Positions 8,653-16,692 of a DNA stretch of 64,000 bases are shown one piece after another. Position numbers and translations under genes: made by a program. The stretch comes from Streptomyces sp. CB01201 (lineage in GTDB: Bacteria > Actinomycetota > Actinomycetes > Streptomycetales > Streptomycetaceae): positions 34,694 to 98,693 of the forward strand of contig NZ_NNBJ01000018.1 in assembly GCF_002803085.1 (NCBI RefSeq), written 5' to 3'. Each line of letters opens with the position of its first letter. The stretch's first letter is position 1. Below the pieces are notes generated by a model, which saw only the letters and a list, made by a program, of their open reading frames with translations, did not search any database and had not been told where the DNA came from.

Positions 8653-9308
8653 GCTCGACAACACGCTATTCACGGGCCCGGCTCGTGGAGGCGGCGCAGA
8701 CGTGTGGGGACATCGACGAGGTCATCGCGCTCTTCGGAGCTCCGCCCACCAGGCACCTGCGCCGCTATCTGTTCAAACGCTTCGCGCACTACGGCGTTGA
8801 CGTTTCGCACTTGCGCACCAGGACGCGCCGGACGGCCGAGCCACGCCCCGGCCCCGCGGAACTGCGCAGCGCCGTGGCCGCATCCCTGTCACTCGCCGAA
8901 GTGCTCCGCCGTCTCGGCAGACCGGACAGCTCACGTGCACGGACGGCCCTGCGCGGGTGGCTGACTGAGGACGCCGTCCCCACCCACCACCTTCTCGGAC
9001 AGGCGCACCAGCTGGGCAGGACACACCCCGCCAGAAGGAACGCCGAGGACGTACTGGCACGGCACGACGACGGGCGGCGTACGAGAACGCTCCACCTGCG
9101 CCGCGCACTGCGCGAGGTCGGCGTGCCCGAACGCTGCGTCGAGTGCGGCTGTGGGCCGGAGTGGCTGGGCAGGCCCATGACCCTGGAGGTGGACCACATC
9201 AACGGGGACCGGGGCGACGACCGGCGGGAGAACCTGCGACTGATGTGCCCCAACTGCCATGCGGTGACGGTCACCTGGTGCCGGGGCGGCCGAGGCGGCT
9301 CCTCGTGA
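8649..9308 (+). CDS. HNH endonuclease paralogue (second of pair)
   Basis: 219 residues, same architecture as the gene before it: two degenerate helical repeats (IDEVIALFGAPPTRHLRRYL ... YGVDVSHL; LAEVLRRLGRP ...), then HNH with CVECG, LEVDHINGDRGDDRRENLRL and CPNCHA. The ATG overlaps the upstream stop (ATGA), so the two are translationally coupled and probably act together. Sequence divergence between the two is large outside the HNH core and the LRRLG motifs, which suggests an old duplication followed by specialisation, perhaps a heterodimer. Confidence 0.87.
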   Translation: MSSTTRYSRARLVEAAQTCGDIDEVIALFGAPPTRHLRRYLFKRFAHYGVDVSHLRTRTRRTAEPRPGPAELRSAVAASLSLAEVLRRLGRPDSSRARTALRGWLTEDAVPTHHLLGQAHQLGRTHPARRNAEDVLARHDDGRRTRTLHLRRALREVGVPERCVECGCGPEWLGRPMTLEVDHINGDRGDDRRENLRLMCPNCHAVTVTWCRGGRGGSS

Positions 9309-9375
9309 CCGGGCCCGTCCACCGGGCTCCGGCTGCCGTCGGCGGCCTTCGCCCAGTAGAGTGGGCGCGGTGTGC

Positions 9376-9448
9376 GCGCCCGTACGCCAAGGGCTGAGCG
9401 GCGATCTTTAGGTGGTCGTGTCTGTCGGTTCGAATCCGACCGGGCGCA
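9376..9448 (+). tRNA. tRNA-like gene, anticodon TAG (atypical class I, Leu codon CUA)
   Basis: 73 nt fold as a cloverleaf: acceptor GCGCCCG/CGGGCGC (7 perfect pairs), U8-A9, a weak 3-bp D stem, anticodon stem CGATC/GGTCG with loop TTTAGGT (anticodon TAG at 9409-9411), a 5-nt variable region and a perfect T stem GTCGG/CCGAC with loop TTCGAAT. Discriminator is A; CCA is not encoded. TAGAGT at 9357-9362 could be a -10 box. UAG reads the Leu codon CUA, but bacterial tRNA-Leu normally has a long variable arm, so this is either a non-standard tRNA or a decayed one. Confidence 0.6.
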
Positions 9449-9457
9449 CCGGAGCGC

Positions 9458-9497
9458 AACGGCGTGGTTCCCCCGGAGGCGGGGGAACCACGCCGTT
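9458..9497. terminator. Strong hairpin shared by tRNA-like gene and rdgB
   Basis: Arms 9458-9475 and 9480-9497 form an 18-bp perfect stem with a 4-nt loop, placed 9 nt after the tRNA-like gene and 6 nt after the rdgB stop on the other strand. Suited to bidirectional termination. Confidence 0.75.
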
Positions 9498-9503
9498 CGC
9501 GTC

Positions 9504-10106
9504 TCAGCCCACCAGCTCCCGCACCACCGGCACTAGCGCCCGGAAGGCCTGCCCCCGGTGGCTGATCGCGTTCTTCTCGTCCGCCGTCAGCTCCGCGCAC
9601 GTCCTTGTCTCGCCCTCCGGCTGGAGGATCGGGTCGTAGCCGAAGCCGCCTTGGCCCGCCGGGGTGTGGCGGAGGGTGCCGAGGAGACGGCCCTCCACCA
9701 CTCGCTCCGTGCCGTCGGGCAGGGCGAGGGCAGCGGCGCAGGCGAAGTGGGCGGCGCGGTGTTCGTCGGCGATGTCGGAGAGCTGGGCGAGCAGGAGGTC
9801 CAGGTTGGCCTGGTCGTCGCCGTGGGTGCCGGACCAGCGGGCCGAGAAGATGCCGGGGGCGCCGTTGAGGACGTCGACGCAGAGGCCGGAGTCGTCGGCG
9901 ACGGCGGGCAGGCCGGTCGCCTGCGCGAGGGCGTGTGCCTTCAGGAGGGCGTTCTCGGCAAAGGTGACGCCGGTTTCCTTGACGTCGGGGATCTCGGGGT
10001 ACGCGTCGGCGCCCACGAGTTCGTGGGGCAGCCCGGCGGCGGCCAGGATGGCGTGGAGTTCGGTGATTTTGCCGGCGTTGCGGGTGGCGAGGATCAGGCG
10101 GGTCAT
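9504..10106 (-). CDS. rdgB: Non-canonical purine NTP pyrophosphatase (RdgB/HAM1)
   Basis: 200 residues, the usual length. It hydrolyses ITP, dITP and XTP to monophosphates and PPi, keeping deaminated purines out of DNA and RNA. Family signatures: LILATRNAGKITEL at the N-terminus, TFAENALLKA, AVADDSGLCVDVLNGAPGIF-SAR and a C-terminal SHRGQAF. ATG at 10106 chosen (MTRLILATRN); the in-frame extension upstream lacks similarity. It follows the rph gene on the same strand, with a lipoprotein gene between; rph-rdgB pairing is common in actinobacteria. Confidence 0.95.
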   Translation of the reverse strand: MTRLILATRNAGKITELHAILAAAGLPHELVGADAYPEIPDVKETGVTFAENALLKAHALAQATGLPAVADDSGLCVDVLNGAPGIFSARWSGTHGDDQANLDLLLAQLSDIADEHRAAHFACAAALALPDGTERVVEGRLLGTLRHTPAGQGGFGYDPILQPEGETRTCAELTADEKNAISHRGQAFRALVPVVRELVG

Positions 10107-10167
10107 GCCCACCAGTATCGGGGCAGGACGGCCGCGCATGCCTGCGTGGGGGGGCCGGGCCGCCCGC

Positions 10168-10548
10168 TCAAGGCGTGCAGACCTTGCCGACTTCCTTGGC
10201 CGCGGCGGTGACGCCGCTGATGTCGGGGGTGTTGTCGCCGTTCTTGATGGCCGTACGGACGTTGTCCACGGCCTTGCCGAGGTCGTCGACGGCCTTGGAC
10301 AGGTCGGCGTCGCCGGTCTTGCTCTTCAGGGACGACAGCTCTCTGTCGATGTCGTTGAGCGCCTGGTCGGCCTGCGCGGGGTTGTCGGTGGCGTTGCCGA
10401 CGGCCCGGCCGAGGTTGCCGACGCTGTTGCCGATGGCGTCCGCGGTGTTGACGCAGTCGACCGCCTTGTCGATGGCTCCGCAGCCTGCGGTGGCGGTGAC
10501 AGTGACGGCCAGGGCCGCGATGGCGGCGGCGAGCGCGGCTCGGCGCAT
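10168..10548 (-). CDS. Small lipoprotein, unknown function
   Basis: 126 residues. A signal peptide with lipobox TAGC (Cys23) directs attachment to the outer face of the membrane. The mature part is a repetitive alpha-helical, Asn/Asp/Ala-rich sequence (NTADAIGNSVGNLGRAVGNA) with three further Cys residues near its ends (Cys32 region and the C-terminal VCTP). There is no recognised enzymatic motif. It lies between rph and rdgB on the same strand, with a ~150-bp gap to rph, so it may have its own promoter. Confidence 0.8.
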   Translation of the reverse strand: MRRAALAAAIAALAVTVTATAGCGAIDKAVDCVNTADAIGNSVGNLGRAVGNATDNPAQADQALNDIDRELSSLKSKTGDADLSKAVDDLGKAVDNVRTAIKNGDNTPDISGVTAAAKEVGKVCTP

Positions 10549-10701
10549 CGGGCGGTCCTCCCCCAGGGGTTCCGGGCGGTGCTCGGGTGCTCCGGAGGGC
10601 GTTCCAGAGGTCGGCCGTTCCGGAAGGTACGGACGGGCGCGCGGTCGGCCCGTGCGCCCGTACTCGTAGTGACGCGGGGAGCGCCCTGCCCGGTTGCTTC
10701 C

Positions 10702-11439
<738 letters not shown>

Positions 11440-11575
11440 GGCTATGAGCCTAGGTGATGCCGCCACTGGTGAAGTCCGCGCGGGCGCGGGATCCGGACGA
11501 GCGCGGGTCCCGGACGGGCACGGGTCTCGCACGACCGCAGGATCCGGAAGTGCCGAACCCTGTGTGCGTACGCGA

Positions 11576-11604
11576 AAGGCCGGCCCCGAGTGGGGGCCGG
11601 CCTT
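11576..11604 (-). terminator. Terminator hairpin downstream of nagF
   Basis: Twelve perfect pairs (arms 11576-11587 and 11593-11604, 5-nt loop), 20 nt beyond the nagF stop. On the minus strand the 5' arm is AAGGCCGGCCCC, followed by a short T-rich stretch (CTTTCGCG). Confidence 0.75.
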
Positions 11605-11624
11605 CGGCGCTGTGGGTCAGCGAC

Positions 11625-11858
11625 TCACATCATGTCTTCGATGTCCGCGGCGATGGGGTCCGCGTCGGTGCCGATGACGACCTGGACAGCGGTGCCCATC
11701 TTGACGACGCCGTGGGCGCCGGCGGCCTTGAGCGCGGCCTCGTCGACCTTGCTCGGGTCGATGACCTCGGTGCGCAGGCGCGTGATGCAGCCTTCGACCT
11801 CTTCGATGTTCTCGATACCGCCGAGGCCGGCGACGATCTTCTCAGCCTTGCTGGCCAT
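11625..11858 (-). CDS. nagF: PTS N-acetylglucosamine EIIB component
   Basis: 77 residues: a free-standing EIIB domain of the glucose/N-acetylglucosamine family. The phosphorylated Cys24 lies in EVEGCITRLRTEV, the standard motif. It receives phosphate from an EIIA (Crr type, encoded elsewhere) and passes it to sugar held by the EIIC membrane proteins encoded next door (nagE1, nagE2). It is divergent from nagE1, sharing a 231-bp intergenic region with a dre operator. The ATG at 11858 follows AGGAGAG; the longer in-frame extension upstream is not conserved-looking. Confidence 0.93.
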   Translation of the reverse strand: MASKAEKIVAGLGGIENIEEVEGCITRLRTEVIDPSKVDEAALKAAGAHGVVKMGTAVQVVIGTDADPIAADIEDMM

Positions 11859-12024
11859 GTGTCTCTCCTGGTTCTTGAAGAACGCTGTGTCGGCCCACGG
11901 TAGGTCCGCTTTGTCACGGTAACCCACGTTTGGCTCAGCTATGCGCGCGGGCGCATTCTGCCTGGCCAAGGATGGCGATCACCGGAGCCATGTCCCGCGA
12001 GGGGCCTCTCCGGACGATACCGCA

Positions 12025-12040
12025 ACTGGTCTACACCAGT
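12025..12040. promoter_or_regulatory. DasR-responsive element (dre) between nagF and nagE1
   Basis: ACTGGTCTACACCAGT is a near-perfect palindrome matching the DasR operator consensus. It sits in the shared intergenic region 166 bp upstream of nagF and 49 bp upstream of nagE1, so one site could repress both promoters until glucosamine-6-phosphate relieves DasR. Confidence 0.9.
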
Positions 12041-12089
12041 TTGCAACGACCGTCCTAGCCGGCTTGTTCCACAAGCCTGGAGGTTGCCG

Positions 12090-13385
12090 ATGAGTGCCAG
12101 CAGCGCGGCCGCAGTGCCGCAGCCCAAGTGGTGGAACGGGCTGTTCCAGGGGCTGCAGAAAATGGGCCGCAGCCTCCAGCTGCCCATCGCCGTGCTACCC
12201 GCGGCGGGCATTCTCAACCGGTTCGGCCAGGACGACATGTTCGGCAAGACCGGGCTCGGCTGGAACGACGTCGCCAAGGTGTTCAACGGCGCGGGCGGCG
12301 CCCTGCTCAACGGCTCGCTCGGACTGCCCCTGCTGTTCTGCGTGGGCGTCGCCATCGGCATGGCGAAGAAGGCCGACGGCTCGACCGCGCTCGCCGCGGT
12401 GGCAGGCTTCCTCGTCTACTACGGGGTGCTGCTCCAGTTCCCGAAGGACTGTGCCGCCGGCGCGACACTGACGGCGGGCGCCTGTGTCGCCAAGGACGGT
12501 TCGGCGGTCCTCGCCACGTACCAGAACCCGGGCGTCTTCGGCGGCATCGTGATGGGCCTGCTGACCGCATACTTCTGGCAGCGCTTCCACCGTACGAAGC
12601 TGGTGGACTGGCTGGGCTTCTTCAACGGGCGCCGGCTCGTGCCGATCATCATGGCCGGCATCGCGATCGTGTTCGCGGTGCTGTGCCTGTGGGTGTGGCC
12701 GCCGGTCGGTGACGCGCTGACCAGCTTCAGCAAGTGGCTCGTGGACCTGGGCTCGTGGGGCTCCGGCATCTTCGGTGTCGCCAACCGGGCCCTGCTCGTG
12801 ATCGGCCTGCACCAGTTCCTGAACACCTTCATCTGGTTCCAGTTCGGCGACTTCACCAAGCCGGACGGCACGGTCGTGCACGGCGACATCCCGCGGTTCC
12901 TCGCGGGCGACCCGACGGCCGGACAGTTCCAGACCGGCTTCTTCCCGATCATGATGTTCGCGCTGCCCGCGGCCGCCCTCGCGATCGCGCACTGCGCCAA
13001 GCCGCACCGCCGCAAGGAGGTGAGCGGCATGATGCTCTCGGTCGGCCTGACCTCGCTCGTCACCGGCATCACCGAGCCGATCGAGTACTCCTTCGTCTTC
13101 ATCGCGCCACTGCTGTACGCGATCCACGCGGTGCTCACCGGTGTCTCGATGGCGGTCAGCTGGGCGCTCGGCGTCAAGGACGGCTTCAGCTTCTCGGCCG
13201 GGTTGATCGACTACGTCATCAACTGGGGCCTTGCGACCAAGCCTTGGATGATCATTCCGATCGGGTTGTGCTTCGCGGTCGTCTACTACGTGGTGTTCCG
13301 CTTCGCGATCACCAAGTTCAACCTCCAGACACCGGGGCGCGAGCCGGACGCGGACGAGCTGGAGCAGGAGAACATCAAGGCCTAG
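12090..13385 (+). CDS. nagE1: PTS N-acetylglucosamine EIIC permease (NagE1)
   Basis: 431 residues. Integral membrane EIIC of the glucose superfamily, about ten hydrophobic segments. Diagnostic blocks: RSLQLPIAVLPAAGILNRFG, LPLLFCVGVAIGMAKK, PRFLAGDPTAGQFQTGFFPI, and the conserved sugar-binding loop GITEPIEYSFVF. It lacks fused EIIB and EIIA domains, which fits the separate nagF. The ATG at 12090 follows GGAGG by 6 nt (a TTG six bases earlier is less likely). From memory, in S. coelicolor the neighbouring nagE2 is the main GlcNAc transporter and nagE1 is the paralogue; that assignment here rests on order and orientation. Confidence 0.92.
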   Translation: MSASSAAAVPQPKWWNGLFQGLQKMGRSLQLPIAVLPAAGILNRFGQDDMFGKTGLGWNDVAKVFNGAGGALLNGSLGLPLLFCVGVAIGMAKKADGSTALAAVAGFLVYYGVLLQFPKDCAAGATLTAGACVAKDGSAVLATYQNPGVFGGIVMGLLTAYFWQRFHRTKLVDWLGFFNGRRLVPIIMAGIAIVFAVLCLWVWPPVGDALTSFSKWLVDLGSWGSGIFGVANRALLVIGLHQFLNTFIWFQFGDFTKPDGTVVHGDIPRFLAGDPTAGQFQTGFFPIMMFALPAAALAIAHCAKPHRRKEVSGMMLSVGLTSLVTGITEPIEYSFVFIAPLLYAIHAVLTGVSMAVSWALGVKDGFSFSAGLIDYVINWGLATKPWMIIPIGLCFAVVYYVVFRFAITKFNLQTPGREPDADELEQENIKA

Positions 13386-13439
13386 GCACGCCTCCTCCCT
13401 CGGCGCCCCTTTTCGCCGGGCTTTTCGGCCCGGATCCGC

Positions 13440-13472
13440 AAGGCCCTCGGACCCGCCCGGTCCGGGGGCCTT
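13440..13472 (+). terminator. Terminator hairpin after nagE1
   Basis: 14-bp stem with one G-U pair (arms 13440-13453 and 13459-13472, loop 5 nt) followed by TCGCGC. It lies 55 nt beyond the nagE1 stop and separates nagE1 from the dre-controlled nagE2 promoter. Confidence 0.7.
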
Positions 13473-13667
13473 CGCGCGCTCCTCGACGGGCCGTACGACC
13501 GCCGTTCCGCCGCCGAACGGCCGCCGTTCAGGGGCCGTTCGGGGCTCGGCGCGGCTACGGAAAGGTCACGGCGCGGAGACGGCGGGGGGTCGGGGTTGCC
13601 CGTATTGCCAGGTATGGCTCAGACCACAAAAAACGAAGGTTCCTTATCTAACCCACACCGTGCTACA

Positions 13668-13700
13668 ACTGGTCTACACCACTCATTGGTGTAGACCACG
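13668..13700. promoter_or_regulatory. Double, inverted dre operator upstream of nagE2
   Basis: Two DasR-like sites lie head to head: TGGTCTACACCA at 13670-13681 and its exact reverse complement TGGTGTAGACCA at 13687-13698, 5 nt apart. Each is itself a DasR palindrome; together they form a 29-bp perfect inverted repeat 90-120 bp before the nagE2 GTG. An AT-rich stretch (TTCCTTATCTAA, 13639-13651) just upstream may hold the promoter. Confidence 0.88.
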
Positions 13701-13788
13701 CGGGCTTGACCGCGTTCCCCTGAGACGCCGCCGTCCCCCCGTATTTTCCCATGTCCCCCGGGCGGCGCCTTGCCTACTGGAGGATGTT

Positions 13789-15054
13789 GTGAGTACGGCC
13801 AGTGCCGCCCCCGCGGCCACGAAGAAGAAGGGCGCCGGCGCGATGGCTGTCATGCAGCGCATCGGCCGCAGCCTGATGCTGCCGGTCGCCGTGCTGCCTG
13901 CCGCCGCACTGCTGGTCCGCTTCGGCCAGCCGGACATGCTCGGCCGTGCCTCGTTCCCGGAGTTCATCCACAAGCTGGCCAGTTACATGGCCGCCGGTGG
14001 CGGGGCCCTGCTCGACAACATGGCGCTGCTGTTCTGCGTCGGCATCGCGATCGGTTTCGCCAAGAAGTCGGACGGCTCCACCGCCCTGGCGGCCGTGACC
14101 GGCTACCTCGTCTTCCAGAAGGTGCTCGCCACCTTCACCGACAGCAACCTCCCGAAGGTCGCGTCGGTCGTCGACGGCAAGATAGTCATGAACGCCGCCC
14201 CGGTGAACGCCGGTGTGCTCGGCGGTGTCGTCATGGGCGTCATCGTCGCCCTGCTCTACCAGAAGTTCTACCGGACCAAGCTGCCCGACTGGGCGGGCTT
14301 CTTCGGCGGCCGCCGCCTGGTGCCGATCATGTCGGCCTTCGCGGGTCTGCTCGTCGGCATCGTCTTCGGTCTGATCTGGCCGGTCCTCGGTACGGGTCTG
14401 CACAACTTCGGTGAGTGGCTGGTCGGCTCGGGCGCCGTCGGCGCTGGCATCTTCGGTGTCGCCAACCGCGCGCTGATCCCGGTCGGCATGCACCACCTGC
14501 TCAACTCCTTCCCCTGGTTCCAGGCCGGTTCGTACGAGGGCAAGAGCGGCGACATCGCTCGCTTCCTCGCGGGTGACCCGTCCGCCGGACAGTTCATGAC
14601 GGGCTTCTTCCCGATCATGATGTTCGCCCTCCCGGCGGCCTGCCTCGCGATCACCCACTGCGCCCGCCCCGAGCGCCGCAAGGTCGTCGGCGGCATGATG
14701 TTCTCCCTCGCGGCCACCGCGTTCGTGACCGGTGTGACCGAGCCGATCGAGTTCACCTTCATGTTCATCGCCCCGGTCCTCTACGCGATCCACGCGGTGC
14801 TCACCGGTGTCTCCATGGCGCTGACCTGGTCCCTCGGAATGAAGGACGGCTTCGGCTTCTCGGCCGGCGCGGTCGACTACTTCCTCAACCTGGGCATCGC
14901 GACCAACCCGTGGGGTCTGGCGCTGGTCGGCCTCTGCTTCGCGGTGGTCTACTACGTGATCTTCCGGTTCGCGATCACCAAGTTCAACCTGCCGACGCCG
15001 GGCCGCGAGTCCGACGAGGAACTGGCGGAGCTGGCCAAGGCCGAGGCCAAGTAG
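13789..15054 (+). CDS. nagE2: PTS N-acetylglucosamine EIIC permease (NagE2)
   Basis: 421 residues, same fold as NagE1 with about 70% visible identity in the core. Blocks: RSLMLPVAVLPAAALLVRFG, LLFCVGIAIGFAKKSDGSTA, IARFLAGDPSAGQFMTGFFP, GVTEPIEFTFMF. It imports and, with NagF and the general PTS proteins, phosphorylates N-acetylglucosamine. The start is GTG 13789 (MSTASAAPAATKKK), 6 nt after GGAGG; the in-frame codon at 13660 lies inside the dre region. It has its own dre-controlled promoter and a strong terminator, so it is an independent transcription unit. Confidence 0.93.
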   Translation: MSTASAAPAATKKKGAGAMAVMQRIGRSLMLPVAVLPAAALLVRFGQPDMLGRASFPEFIHKLASYMAAGGGALLDNMALLFCVGIAIGFAKKSDGSTALAAVTGYLVFQKVLATFTDSNLPKVASVVDGKIVMNAAPVNAGVLGGVVMGVIVALLYQKFYRTKLPDWAGFFGGRRLVPIMSAFAGLLVGIVFGLIWPVLGTGLHNFGEWLVGSGAVGAGIFGVANRALIPVGMHHLLNSFPWFQAGSYEGKSGDIARFLAGDPSAGQFMTGFFPIMMFALPAACLAITHCARPERRKVVGGMMFSLAATAFVTGVTEPIEFTFMFIAPVLYAIHAVLTGVSMALTWSLGMKDGFGFSAGAVDYFLNLGIATNPWGLALVGLCFAVVYYVIFRFAITKFNLPTPGRESDEELAELAKAEAK

Positions 15055-15078
15055 CCCCCGCCCGCGCCCGACGGAAGG

Positions 15079-15109
15079 CCCCCGGAACCCAACGGTTCCG
15101 GGGGTCTTT
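15079..15109 (+). terminator. Rho-independent terminator after nagE2
   Basis: Eleven perfect pairs (15079-15089 with 15094-15104, loop CAAC) followed by TCTTT. One of the few classical stem-plus-U-run terminators in the window. Confidence 0.85.
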
Positions 15110-15144
15110 CGCATGCTCGCGCCGCCGAGCGGGGCGGGGCGGGG

Positions 15145-15897
15145 TCAGAACTCGTAGACCGCGCCGGGCGCGGCCAGTTCCGTCGGGCCGGAGTAGACCA
15201 CGCGGGCGTCGGCCAGGTTGACCTCGGCGTCCGTCCACGGCGGGATGTGGGTGAGGACCAGGCGGCCCGCGCCGGCCCGGGCCGCGTGCTCGCCGGCCTC
15301 GCGGCCGTTGAGGTGCAGCGCCGGGATGTCCTCCTTGCCGTACGTGAAGGACGCCTCGCACAGGAACAGGTCGGCGCCCTCGGCCAGTTCGTCGAGGGCG
15401 GCGCAGACACCCGTGTCGCCGGAGTAGGTGAGCGTGGAGCCGCCGTGCTCGATGCGGATGCCGTACGCCTCGACGGGGTGGCAGACCCGCTCCGTGCGCA
15501 CCGAGAAGGGGCCGATGTCGAACGTGCCCGGCTTCAGGGTGTGGAAGTCGAAGACCTCGCTCATCGAAGAGGCGGAGGGCGTGTCCGCGTACGCCGTGGT
15601 GAGGCGCTGCTCGGCGCCCTCGGGCGCGTACACCGGCATGGGGGCGCAGCGGCCGCCCTCGTGGCGGTAGTAGCGGGCGACGAAGTAGCCGCACATGTCG
15701 ATGCAGTGGTCGGCGTGCAGATGGGACAGGAAGATCGCGTCCAGGTCGTACAGTCCGATGTGGCGCTGTAGCTCACCGAGGGCCCCGTTGCCCATGTCGA
15801 GGAGCAGCCGGTAGCCGTCTGCCTCAAGGAGGTAGCTGCTGCAAGCCGATTCCGCGGACGGGAACGACCCGGAGCAACCGACGACGGTGAGCTTCAT
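15145..15897 (-). CDS. MBL-fold metallo-hydrolase
   Basis: 250 residues. The metal site HLHADH (in SHLHADHCIDMCGYFV, about residues 58-70), the TYSGDTGVC block and the C-terminal VLTHIPPW give the His/Asp ligands of a dinuclear zinc hydrolase. The N-terminal VVGCSGSFPSAESACSSYL matches the RNase Z/ElaC-like and cyclic-nucleotide phosphodiesterase branch, not beta-lactamases. The substrate is therefore probably a phosphodiester, but this is inference. Start ATG 15897 (MKLTVVGCSG). A 233-bp intergenic region separates it from the divergent PemK-like gene. Confidence 0.87.
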   Translation of the reverse strand: MKLTVVGCSGSFPSAESACSSYLLEADGYRLLLDMGNGALGELQRHIGLYDLDAIFLSHLHADHCIDMCGYFVARYYRHEGGRCAPMPVYAPEGAEQRLTTAYADTPSASSMSEVFDFHTLKPGTFDIGPFSVRTERVCHPVEAYGIRIEHGGSTLTYSGDTGVCAALDELAEGADLFLCEASFTYGKEDIPALHLNGREAGEHAARAGAGRLVLTHIPPWTDAEVNLADARVVYSGPTELAAPGAVYEF

Positions 15898-16130
15898 GGA
15901 GCGTGAACCTCCGGAACAGAGGGGCCAGGCGAAGCCTGTCGTTGCGGGGCGGCCGGGGCTGGCGGGGAGGCCGCGGGATAGGGCTGCGGTGGATCGAGCG
16001 TAAGGCGCGCCAAGGCCCCTCGCTCCTTCGGAGCGGGCCGTTGTGGGGGAACTCACCTGCGCTGTCACCGGTTCGGATGGTGTTGTCAGGGAGCGCGCGC
16101 CGCGGGTGGTGCGCCGGTAACGTCTGCGCT

Positions 16131-16592
16131 ATGGACACGTCGTGGTGGCTGGCGCTGGGGGCCGTGGTGGCGCTCGCCGCCGTCGCGGCTCTGATGGACG
16201 GACGCGGGCGCCGGCGGCGTCGGCCCGGCGGGCGTACGCGGCCGCCCGGGCGGCCGGACGGGTCCGGGCGGGCTGCCGGGCGGCTGCCGAAGGCCGGGGA
16301 GATCTGGTGGGCGCAGGTGCCGTACGAGGACCTGCCGGGCGGCAAGGACCGGCCGTGTCTGGTGCTGCGGGTGCGCGGCGGGACGGCGACGGTCGCGAAG
16401 ATCACCAGCAAGTTCCACGACGAGCGGGCCGGGGTGATCCCGCTGGCGCCGGGCACGGTGGCCGACGCGCACGGGCGGCCCAGCTTCCTGGAGACCGACG
16501 AGCTGCGCGAGGTCGGGGTGCGGGACTTCCGCCGCCGGGTGGGCGTGGTGGACCCGGCCCTGTGGGACCAGGTCCGTCACCTGGCGGGATGA
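16131..16592 (+). CDS. Membrane-anchored PemK/MazF-family protein
   Basis: 153 residues. Residues 4-22 (SWWLALGAVVALAAVAALMD) form a membrane anchor, then an Arg/Gly/Pro-rich linker, then a PemK/MazF fold: AGEIWWAQVPYEDLPGGKDR, PCLVLRV, ATVAKITSKF and a C-terminal FLETDELREV. Soluble MazF/PemK proteins are mRNA endonucleases; here no antitoxin gene is adjacent and the protein is tethered to the membrane, so a classical toxin role is doubtful. It may be an actinobacterial derivative with a different job. Its 3' end runs into an 18-bp tandem repeat. Confidence 0.82.
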   Translation: MDTSWWLALGAVVALAAVAALMDGRGRRRRRPGGRTRPPGRPDGSGRAAGRLPKAGEIWWAQVPYEDLPGGKDRPCLVLRVRGGTATVAKITSKFHDERAGVIPLAPGTVADAHGRPSFLETDELREVGVRDFRRRVGVVDPALWDQVRHLAG

Positions 16593-16654
16593 CGGAACCT
16601 GGCGAGGTGACGGAACCCGGCGGGGTGACGGAACCCGGCGGGATGACGGACCCG
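16583..16654 (+). repeat. 18-bp tandem repeat, four copies, over the PemK-like stop codon
   Basis: Copies start at 16583, 16601, 16619 and 16637 with the consensus GGCGGGRTGACGGAACCC; three or fewer mismatches between copies. The first includes the last codons and TGA of the PemK-like gene; the others repeat that stop in the same frame. The array lies in the 100-bp gap to the convergent cysM. Confidence 0.9.
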
Positions 16655-16692
16655 CACCACCGGCCTCCGGCCCCTGGGGGCGGGCTCGGCCG

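Noticed and set aside
9376..9448. Reading the tRNA-like gene as an integration remnant
   Set aside because: No integrase or flanking direct repeat of the 3' end was found within the window.
16583..16654. Possible CRISPR array
   Set aside because: The 18-bp units are directly adjacent with no spacers, and there are no cas genes.
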